Below, piece after piece: positions 57,621-64,000 of a stretch of 64,000 nt of DNA (its first letter is position 1; every line of letters begins with the position of its first letter). Under the pieces are notes generated by a model. It was not told the origin of the DNA, made no database searches, and saw nothing but the letters and a program-made list of their open reading frames with translations. Location: assembly GCF_012931685.1 (NCBI RefSeq), contig NZ_JABANC010000002.1, forward strand, positions 310,001 through 374,000. The letters are read 5' to 3'. This DNA comes from Hanstruepera ponticola. GTDB taxonomy: Bacteria > Bacteroidota > Bacteroidia > Flavobacteriales > Flavobacteriaceae. Position numbers and translations under genes: made by a program.

Positions 57621-58871
57621 TTAATACTCTATTTCATCTATATAGTTCCAACAATTTCTATAATTACTGATTTCTAATAAATTTTCATCTAATATATTCA
57701 TTGATTTTTTTTCCTCAAAAACACTTGAAGAAAGCTCTAAATGAGCTCTTGCCAGTAACGCGTTTCTATAATCCGCATCTGTAATTTTAATCATAGCACT
57801 ATAAATGTCATCAGATAATAATGGGTTGAAGTATAGTGCCCCATCTCCCATTTGCTCTTTATGGCCTTCAATATCAGAACAAAGTACTGGGCAATCTAAA
57901 GCTCTAGCTTCTAACAAAGGCATATTAGTAGGCCCTAAACATGTTGGCATAACTAATGCTAAAGCATTTCTGTACAAAGTATTCATATCATCTAGTTCAA
58001 CAAATCCTAAATATTTAACTGAGTTCGTTAGCTCCTCTTTTTCTATTAAACTTAAAATATAGTTTAAGTTTCCTTTATCACTCCCAGTCAAAACTAATTT
58101 CACATCCTTTTCTATTGAAGAAAAAAGCTTAAAACCTTGAATTAAATTATAATGGTTTTTGTGTGCCCAAAATTGAGCAGGGTAAAAAAAGTATTTTTGA
58201 GATTTTAAACCAAGTTTAGAAAGTATCTTGGTCTGAATATCAAAACTTAAATCAAGATGAATAACTTTACCAGGAAAAATGGGTGTTACAAATATTCTGG
58301 CTTCATTAACATTCAAGTAATTTGTTACTTCTCTTTTTCCAGATTCAGATTCAACAAAAATAGCTAATGCTTTTTTAAATGTAGTATGATACCATTTTTC
58401 TCTTTTAGCAAAACTTGCATCATTGCTCACTTCCGGGAATGCATACATACTCAAATGACCTAAATCCCAATTGGTAGTTATAAAAGGAAAGTTTTGCACA
58501 CTCTGCATAGTTTGAAACAAATAATATATAACATGAACATGGTTAATCTGTAATTCATTTATTTCGGCTGCATTAACCTTTTTTTTATGTTTATTTTTGA
58601 GTCTGACAGAAATATTATTGAAAATATTGATTTTACTAAAAAAACCAATAAGTATTTTATGAAAAAATGGCATTTTTAATTCTGATCGTGAGTTTAGAAT
58701 TAAAACTGGTTTTTTATACTTCGCCTTTAAAGGTTTTCTGGCCAAAAAAATTAATTCTAAATCTTTTGAGAACTCTTTCTCATCAATAAGTTCAACCAAT
58801 CTATCAGAGTAGGAGAAACCTCCTCCAACTTGTTTATCTATATCTTCATTGAGCCAAACTGCTACTTTCAT
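57621..58871 (-). CDS. Glycosyltransferase family 4 (mannosyltransferase-like)
   Basis: The 416-residue GT-B enzyme has a C-terminal domain with KSQKYFFYPAQFWAHKNHYN and LGPTNMPLLEARALDCPVLC, then SDIEGHKEQMGDGALYFNP. This is the GT4 subgroup often seen in mannan or perosamine O-antigen loci. It is AT-rich (one row about 27% GC). The next gene upstream ends with no gap. Sugar not certain. Confidence 0.88.
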   Translation of the reverse strand: MKVAVWLNEDIDKQVGGGFSYSDRLVELIDEKEFSKDLELIFLARKPLKAKYKKPVLILNSRSELKMPFFHKILIGFFSKINIFNNISVRLKNKHKKKVNAAEINELQINHVHVIYYLFQTMQSVQNFPFITTNWDLGHLSMYAFPEVSNDASFAKREKWYHTTFKKALAIFVESESGKREVTNYLNVNEARIFVTPIFPGKVIHLDLSFDIQTKILSKLGLKSQKYFFYPAQFWAHKNHYNLIQGFKLFSSIEKDVKLVLTGSDKGNLNYILSLIEKEELTNSVKYLGFVELDDMNTLYRNALALVMPTCLGPTNMPLLEARALDCPVLCSDIEGHKEQMGDGALYFNPLLSDDIYSAMIKITDADYRNALLARAHLELSSSVFEEKKSMNILDENLLEISNYRNCWNYIDEIEY

Positions 58872-59630
58872 CTAGATTTTTTTTGCTATGACAACTGCAT
58901 TCCAGCAAGAGTCATTAGGTTTATCAAAAGTCATCCATTCAAAAAAATCTGCCATTTTAAAGCCTGAACTTTCCAAATAAAATGCTAATTCTTTAATAAA
59001 AAAATAGCGCATTGAGTGTTTTTCTTTTATACTTTCTGATGAACCTGAATATTTATCCAATATGTCAATTTCATAATTCACATCTACAACATTCTCATTT
59101 ATAAAGAGTCTTGGCAAAGCCTTTCGCTTTACCACAATCTTATTATTTTCTAACTCCTTAATTCGCATTTCAGGACGTTCAGTCAATACGCCAGGGCCAT
59201 ACCAAAAATCAAAAATAAACAAGCCTTGATTTTCTAAATGATTATAAGCCGTTTCAAAAGATTTTAATAATTCAATATTGGTATTCTGATAACTTATTAC
59301 ATGAAATAATGATGTCACTAAATCATAAGTCTTATTTGAGTTAAATTCAATTATATCATCAACATAAAAGTTAAGTAGTTGATTATTTCCAAAAGTATTT
59401 TCAGCCTGTTCAATCATCCTTGTCGAAGCATCTACCCCATCCACATTACAACCTAATTTGGATAACAAATTAGCATGAATACCCGTTCCACATCCTAAAT
59501 CCAATACATTTTTTAAGGGAGAAAGACTATGACGTTCAAACAGCTGGAGAATATAGTTGACTTCAGATTGATAATCTTTGTCTTCGTATAAAAGGTTATA
59601 ATATGCTGCATAAAGATTAAATCTATCCAT
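58872..59630 (-). CDS. SAM-dependent class I methyltransferase
   Basis: The 252-residue product has SAM motif I VLDLGCGTGIHANLLSKLGC (about 42-61), then VDGVDASTRMIEQAENTFG and LVTSLFHVISYQNT. It ends in a region common to small-molecule methyltransferases. It probably methylates a sugar made here, maybe the perosamine amino group or a chain-end hydroxyl. It overlaps the DegT gene by 8 bp. Confidence 0.87.
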   Translation of the reverse strand: MDRFNLYAAYYNLLYEDKDYQSEVNYILQLFERHSLSPLKNVLDLGCGTGIHANLLSKLGCNVDGVDASTRMIEQAENTFGNNQLLNFYVDDIIEFNSNKTYDLVTSLFHVISYQNTNIELLKSFETAYNHLENQGLFIFDFWYGPGVLTERPEMRIKELENNKIVVKRKALPRLFINENVVDVNYEIDILDKYSGSSESIKEKHSMRYFFIKELAFYLESSGFKMADFFEWMTFDKPNDSCWNAVVIAKKI

Positions 59631-60735
59631 TGTTATCAGCCGCTTTTAATAAATGCTCTGAAACTTCATCAATTTCTGAATCACTTAATCCTAAACCTGA
59701 AGGAATATAAAAACCGTTTCTTGCCATTCTTTCAGCATTTGGGTAGGATTCTCCCAAAAACAAACCTTTTGAGTTAAAAACTGGTTGCTCATGCATACAC
59801 CAAAAAAATGGACGAGTTCCTATTTTATGTGAATTTAATCTTTTTTGAATGGTCAAAGACAAATCCTCACTTTCTGCAACCATACCAAAAACCCAATAGA
59901 TATTTTCAGAATACAGCGTAGAATCCAAAGGTAATTGAAGACCTTTAATATACTTCAAGTTATCTTGATACCTATGGCCTATATGTCGCTTCCTTTCAAT
60001 TATATAATCAATTTGTTCTAATTGAGCCACACCTAGAGCCGCTTGCATATTGGTCATCCTATAATTCCAACCAATCTCTCTATGAACAAACCGACGCTCT
60101 GCTATAAAACATAAGTTTCTTAATTGCCTACAACGTTCTGCTAATTCATTATTATTTGTCAAAACCATACCTCCTTCACCAGTCGTAATGTGCTTATTGG
60201 GGTAAAAACTAAAAATACTAATATCACCAAAGCTACCACACTTCTTTCCATTATAAGTTTGACCGTGCATTTCAGCTGCATCTTCAATAATTTTTAAGTT
60301 ATATTTCTTTGCAAGGTCTAAAATTGGTTGAACATCTACAGGTAATCCATAAATATGGACTATTAATATAGCCTTGGTTTTAGCGGTTATTTTGGGCTCT
60401 ATTTGGTTTACATGCATGTTCCAAGTGTTTGGGTCAGAATCAATTAATACTGGAACTAATTTTTCGTTATATATAGATTGAATAGGAGAAATAATAGTAA
60501 AAGTAGGAACTATAACTTCGGACCCTTCTTCTAAATTTAGGGCGCGCACTGCTATGTCCAAGGCGGCCGAACCATTACTTACAGCAATACCATGACTCAT
60601 ACCAATATACTTTGAAAAGTCATCTTCAAACCGCTTAACAAATGGTCCTTCAGAAGATATCCAACCAGAATCTATACACTCATTAAGATATTTTTTTTCA
60701 TTCCCTTTAAGTAGTGGCGTATTTACTGGAATCAT
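59623..60735 (-). CDS. per: GDP-perosamine synthase-type aminotransferase (DegT/DnrJ/EryC1/StrS)
   Basis: The 370-residue PLP enzyme has the nucleotide-sugar aminotransferase core. It contains EDAAEMHGQTYNGKKCGSFG, then FSFYPNKHITTGEGGMV with Lys181 as the PLP-binding residue, and a late RPFFWCMHEQPVF. This set closely matches RfbE/Per proteins that aminate GDP-4-keto-6-deoxy-mannose at C4. That substrate is made by gmd in the same run, which supports the call. Another 4-keto sugar aminotransferase is possible. It overlaps the cupin gene by 4 bp. Confidence 0.85.
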   Translation of the reverse strand: MIPVNTPLLKGNEKKYLNECIDSGWISSEGPFVKRFEDDFSKYIGMSHGIAVSNGSAALDIAVRALNLEEGSEVIVPTFTIISPIQSIYNEKLVPVLIDSDPNTWNMHVNQIEPKITAKTKAILIVHIYGLPVDVQPILDLAKKYNLKIIEDAAEMHGQTYNGKKCGSFGDISIFSFYPNKHITTGEGGMVLTNNNELAERCRQLRNLCFIAERRFVHREIGWNYRMTNMQAALGVAQLEQIDYIIERKRHIGHRYQDNLKYIKGLQLPLDSTLYSENIYWVFGMVAESEDLSLTIQKRLNSHKIGTRPFFWCMHEQPVFNSKGLFLGESYPNAERMARNGFYIPSGLGLSDSEIDEVSEHLLKAADNNG

Positions 60736-61160
60736 TTGTATTTGATATTTTCTTTACTTACCGGAGTAAATCTAGTTTTATCTTTATCTCCCGAATAAGG
60801 TCCTTGTTTGACTTCAATTATCTCACTTGTCTCTAGCATGCAAAATCCATGACCTCCTGATGCCAATAAAATAACATCACCTTTTTTAACTATTCTACTT
60901 TCTAAATATACTTTATCATCATTATAAAAGTCAACACGTACCCTACCTGACTTAATAAAAAGAACTTCTTGTGTCCATACAACCTGTCTTTCAACCGGAT
61001 TATGTACATGGGGTTCAATAAAGTAATCTTTTTCACGTTTCATGTAACCCAGCTGTTGAGAAAAATCATTTGGAGTAAAAAAAGAGATGCCCTCCTTTTC
61101 ATATGATGATTTAACAAGTATTCCCAATAGTTGATTATTATACTTTATTTCTTCAATCAT
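60732..61160 (-). CDS. Cupin-fold protein of unknown specificity
   Basis: The 142-residue product has cupin motifs: FIEPHVHNPVERQVVWTQE with paired His and a Glu, then VKKGDVILLASGGHGFCML with a further His. Small cupins near aminotransferases can be sugar isomerases or epimerases, or sensors. No WxcM/FdtA-specific pattern is clear. It overlaps the DegT gene by 4 bp. Function uncertain. Confidence 0.7.
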   Translation of the reverse strand: MIEEIKYNNQLLGILVKSSYEKEGISFFTPNDFSQQLGYMKREKDYFIEPHVHNPVERQVVWTQEVLFIKSGRVRVDFYNDDKVYLESRIVKKGDVILLASGGHGFCMLETSEIIEVKQGPYSGDKDKTRFTPVSKENIKYK

Positions 61161-61161
61161 T

Positions 61162-62130
61162 TTATTCTCTTTGAAGTTTTAAAATCAAACGTTTCTTAAT
61201 AAGTCTTCCCAAACTCAATTCCTCATCCTTTTTTGTTAAAAGCTCAAAACTAGAATTAAATATATAACTTTTTTTAGGCTTATGTTTTTTTAAATTTGTA
61301 ATAATTGTATTTAAATCGTATTCAAAATAATCAGGATTACTTTTCTGCAGCTCTTTTAAATAACCCAAAGCTAGTTCTTTCTTTTGACTTGTGTCAATTA
61401 TTTTTTTCCAACTATCAATATAATTATCTGTAGCTTGTTGATGCTTTTTTAAGCTTTTGGTATCTATAGATTTTGTTTCACTAAATGTCTCTTCAAGATT
61501 ATAGGTCAACATATTTTTAGGAACTTCCAAAGACAAGTAATTGAAAATTTTTTTTAGCTCAAGCTCAGGATTCTTAACCAATTTCTCATACTCAATTAAA
61601 ATATGTTTATTGTGTTTATTAGCAAAATTGCTTATGTTTTTTGGAGCTAAAAACAAATCATCCGTTCTGTCTGATGATGATAAAAACTTAAAGTATTTTC
61701 CTTTAAAGTTATAATCGAGCATAGAAGCAAAAACAGATAAGGGGTTTCTAACTAAAAATACGTATTTGGCATTTGGGAATAATTCATTTAAATCTTCCAA
61801 TATGTGGTAATATCTAGGTGTTTTATCTAAAAAATAGCCTTTAAACGGCTTCCTAATATTATAAGTTTCTAAAGCAAGTTCTTTTATTTGACTTTTAAAA
61901 TCTTTTAAACCATTGTCAGTCAATTCCAAAAATGAGGTGAAATTGGAAGCAGCAAAATTAGGATTATAACTAGAAGAAATAGATGTACTTTTATAGGTAT
62001 GAATTAATGAAAGCATCATCCAAGGTTCAGGTACCGAAAAAATTTGCTCACTATTAAGTAACAATTGTTGAAGCAATGATGACCCAGAACGTGGTTGAGA
62101 TATTAAAAACAATAATTGATTTTCTTGCAT
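61162..62130 (-). CDS. Sulfotransferase directly downstream of wzt
   Basis: The 322-residue product has the 5'-PSB motif LISQPRSGSSLLQQLLL (residues 9-25) and a 3'-PB motif VFLVRNPLSVFASML (about 127-142). These are PAPS-dependent sulfotransferase features. It is AT-rich; sampled 60-bp rows have 15 and 30% GC. It begins 4 bp after the wzt stop, so it could add the mark that Wzt recognises, although this is inference. The C-terminal part has no assigned domain. Confidence 0.86.
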   Translation of the reverse strand: MQENQLLFLISQPRSGSSLLQQLLLNSEQIFSVPEPWMMLSLIHTYKSTSISSSYNPNFAASNFTSFLELTDNGLKDFKSQIKELALETYNIRKPFKGYFLDKTPRYYHILEDLNELFPNAKYVFLVRNPLSVFASMLDYNFKGKYFKFLSSSDRTDDLFLAPKNISNFANKHNKHILIEYEKLVKNPELELKKIFNYLSLEVPKNMLTYNLEETFSETKSIDTKSLKKHQQATDNYIDSWKKIIDTSQKKELALGYLKELQKSNPDYFEYDLNTIITNLKKHKPKKSYIFNSSFELLTKKDEELSLGRLIKKRLILKLQRE

Positions 62131-62134
62131 AAAT

Positions 62135-63388
62135 CTAGTTAATTAATCTCCAGTCACAATCAATTATGACACAACCAATATCATCATTAAAATGATTTTG
62201 AAATTTTGTTCCTGTTTCTTCAATTGAGAAGTTTACAATATTATCTAATTTCCTAATAATATATTTTTTAAATACATGATATCCTACTGTAATGTTATAA
62301 TTGTTAGGAGAAAGTAACAAACTAGGTATAGTAACCTTGAAAACGTACACCCCTTCAGAATCAATATAATCAATTAAATTAATATTCGTTGAAAAAACGA
62401 TTCTTTCAGATTTGTCAATTACTTTAAAACCTAACCTCGCTTTTAAGTCATTTGAAGCAACTTTTAGTTTAAATTCAATGTCAATAGCATCAGAAAAAGA
62501 AAAAACATTACTTGGAATACCTTCTTTTTTCACAACTATTTCTAAAATGTCTGACTCTTTAATTTGATTATCATTTATAAATTGATAAGAATTATTTTGT
62601 GAATTAATCTGTAAATAATAATCCACAGCCTCATCAGTATTACCCTCAAAAACTGTTGTTCCATGCTCTAATACCATAGCCCGTGTACACAAACTTTTTA
62701 CCGCTGCCATATTATGACTTACAAACAATACCGTACGCCCATCTCCTTTGCTGATGTCCTGCATTTTACCCACGGCTTTTTTTTGGAATTCGGCATCCCC
62801 TACAGCCAGTACCTCATCAACCACCAAAATATCGGGCTCCAAATGCGCCGCAACCGCAAAAGCCAATCGTACACGCATCCCAGAACTATATCGCTTCACA
62901 GGTGTATCTACATAACGCTCACAACCACTAAAGGCAATGATTTCACTTTCTTTTGCCTTAATTTCAGATTTAGTCATCCCCAAAATAGCGCCGTTCAAAT
63001 ATATGTTTTCCCTGCCAGTTAATTCTGGGTGAAACCCCGTCCCAACTTCCAGTAAACTGGCAATACGACCTTTAGTTTTTATGTCGCCTGTGGTAGGACT
63101 TGTAACTCGTGATAGTATTTTTAACAAGGTACTCTTACCTGCGCCATTTTTGCCAATAATTCCAAGCACCTCCCCCTTATGCACCTCAAAATTAATGTCC
63201 TGCAGCGCCCAAACATAATCACTATCAGCTTTGGCACTTCTATCATTTACAGAACCTACTTTCAAATAAGGATCTTCCTTTCCGCGCACCCGATACCACC
63301 AACGGTTTAAATCATGGCTTATAGTACCTGTACCCACCAATCCAAGACGGTATTGCTTACTAATATGTTCAGCTTTGAGAATAACCAT
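62135..63388 (-). CDS. wzt: Polysaccharide ABC exporter ATP-binding protein with C-terminal glycan-binding domain
   Basis: The 417-residue protein has an ABC ATPase domain (about 1-245): LGIIGKNGAGKSTLLKIL (Walker A), then TGFHPELTGRENIYLNG, YSSGMRVRLAFAVAAHL (signature) and DILVVDEVLAVGD (Walker B). The last about 165 residues form the Wzt C-terminal carbohydrate-binding type, beta-rich and strongly AT-rich. It drives export of the finished chain with Wzm. The composition break lies near position 62640: about 44% GC on the ATPase side and about 26% on the glycan side. Confidence 0.95.
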   Translation of the reverse strand: MVILKAEHISKQYRLGLVGTGTISHDLNRWWYRVRGKEDPYLKVGSVNDRSAKADSDYVWALQDINFEVHKGEVLGIIGKNGAGKSTLLKILSRVTSPTTGDIKTKGRIASLLEVGTGFHPELTGRENIYLNGAILGMTKSEIKAKESEIIAFSGCERYVDTPVKRYSSGMRVRLAFAVAAHLEPDILVVDEVLAVGDAEFQKKAVGKMQDISKGDGRTVLFVSHNMAAVKSLCTRAMVLEHGTTVFEGNTDEAVDYYLQINSQNNSYQFINDNQIKESDILEIVVKKEGIPSNVFSFSDAIDIEFKLKVASNDLKARLGFKVIDKSERIVFSTNINLIDYIDSEGVYVFKVTIPSLLLSPNNYNITVGYHVFKKYIIRKLDNIVNFSIEETGTKFQNHFNDDIGCVIIDCDWRLIN

Positions 63389-63448
63389 AAATACGCTTTG
63401 TTCTATTTTTTATTTGCAATTCAATTTTTTCTTACTCTCCACTAACTA

Positions 63449-64000
63449 CTAAACGGTATCCACAAATATTTTCTCTGTTCTATTAAAAATAATCAGCCCA
63501 AACAAAAATACTATAACGCTTATTATTAAGGTGTAAATAAATCCAACCCAGCTAAAATACCCCATTCCTAGTAGCATATATCTAAACCCTTCAACAATTT
63601 GTGTCACTGGATTATAAATAACAAATTGAGCCACAATCTCTGGAAACTTACTTTGAGCTTCTGAAACAGGATAAGGTACAGCAGACATATACATTAATAA
63701 CTGAACCCCAAAACCAACCAAAACATTTAAATCTCGATATTTAGTAGTCATAGATGAGATAATCATCCCAAGACCAAGCCCTAACAAAGCCATCATTATA
63801 ACATAAATAGGAAACAAAAGTAAGCTTGTATTAATAGTCAAAACGAAACCATTAAAACAATAATAAATTAAAAACCCAATAAAAATAACTAGCTGTATTC
63901 CAAATTTCAATAGATTAGAAATGGTAACAGACATGGGCATAATAACTCTTGGAAAATAAACCTTCCCAAAAATATTAGCGTTTACTGTAAACGTACTTGA
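63449..64000 (-). CDS. wzm: ABC-2 polysaccharide export permease, partial (cut by window end)
   Basis: The visible 183 residues are the C-terminal part of an ABC-2 membrane permease. The first part, NANIFGKVYFPRVIMPMSVT, is the usual Wzm segment; about five hydrophobic segments follow. The frame stays open to the right edge, so the true start is outside. Full-length relatives have about 260-290 residues. It should form the membrane channel with Wzt, 60 bp downstream. The pair defines the locus as ABC-transporter dependent. Confidence 0.92.
   Translation of the reverse strand, partial: SSTFTVNANIFGKVYFPRVIMPMSVTISNLLKFGIQLVIFIGFLIYYCFNGFVLTINTSLLLFPIYVIMMALLGLGLGMIISSMTTKYRDLNVLVGFGVQLLMYMSAVPYPVSEAQSKFPEIVAQFVIYNPVTQIVEGFRYMLLGMGYFSWVGFIYTLIISVIVFLFGLIIFNRTEKIFVDTV

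Noticed and set aside
60732-61160. Cupin considered as FdtA/WxcM-type ketoisomerase
   Set aside because: The typical FdtA motif around the catalytic His is not clear, and the neighbouring pathway is GDP-linked, not dTDP-linked.
23813-64000. Exosortase/PEP-CTERM-type locus
   Set aside because: FemAB-like, deacetylase-like, AsnB-like and ligase-like genes recall such loci, but no exosortase or PEP-CTERM protein is present.
1-64000. CRISPR arrays, tRNA or rRNA genes, insertion sequences, toxin-antitoxin pairs
   Set aside because: No regular spaced repeats, cloverleaf-like sequences, transposase motifs or small paired genes of this kind were found in the gaps.

Overview
The window looks like a chromosome segment of a marine member of the Flavobacteriaceae (Bacteroidota). 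The evidence is the low GC content, several promoter elements of the Bacteroidota form TAnnTTTG, the lack of clear Shine-Dalgarno sequences, a type IX secretion (T9SS) cargo protein with a C-terminal sorting domain, a PorV/PorQ-family protein, a PCMD-domain lipoprotein and a membrane-anchored TPR-HTH regulator. No rRNA, tRNA, CRISPR array, transposase or integrase was seen.

Region 1 (1-13.3 kb) is a cell-envelope region. It holds a small beta-barrel protein, then a five-gene plus-strand unit (M20 peptidase lipoprotein, DcaP-like porin, neuromedin-U-like putative transporter, POTRA-less Omp85 barrel, small membrane protein). These are followed by a ten-Asp-box T9SS cargo, its upstream TPR-HTH regulator, a beta-barrel/PCMD-lipoprotein pair and a TPR lipoprotein.

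Region 2 (13.4-23.8 kb) is housekeeping: a cyclophilin-FKBP fusion, RecQ, the unit kdsD-tatC-carboxymuconolactone decarboxylase-lptB, then DUF808, pssA, a PorV/PorQ-family protein and a DUF4105 protein. kdsD and lptB belong to LPS core synthesis and LPS export.

Region 3 (23.8-64.0 kb) is one minus-strand run of 39 genes that builds a heavily decorated surface polysaccharide. Transcription runs from wzm and wzt (ABC exporter, right edge) to a polyprenyl glycosylphosphotransferase at 23.8 kb. It contains 14 glycosyltransferases (nine GT4, five GT2), gmd, fcl and a GDP-perosamine-type aminotransferase, three sulfotransferases, five methyltransferases, an MBOAT/SGNH O-acylation pair, an acyltransferase-3, a hexapeptide acetyltransferase, a GNAT and a FemAB-like protein, an asparagine-synthase-like protein without the glutaminase nucleophile, a transglutaminase-like protein, a deacetylase-like protein and an O-antigen ligase-like protein. 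The logical product is an ABC-exported, probably sulfated O-polysaccharide. It could also be the A-LPS that anchors T9SS cargo, but that is inference.

The most notable signals are a sharp base-composition break inside wzt (about 44% GC in the ATPase part, about 26% in the glycan-recognition part), a sulfotransferase directly downstream of wzt, patchy AT-rich modules, an unusual 27.6-32.4 kb module (transglutaminase-like, TylF-like, GNAT, FemAB-like and deacetylase-like genes), and at least ten TTG start codons in the polysaccharide run.
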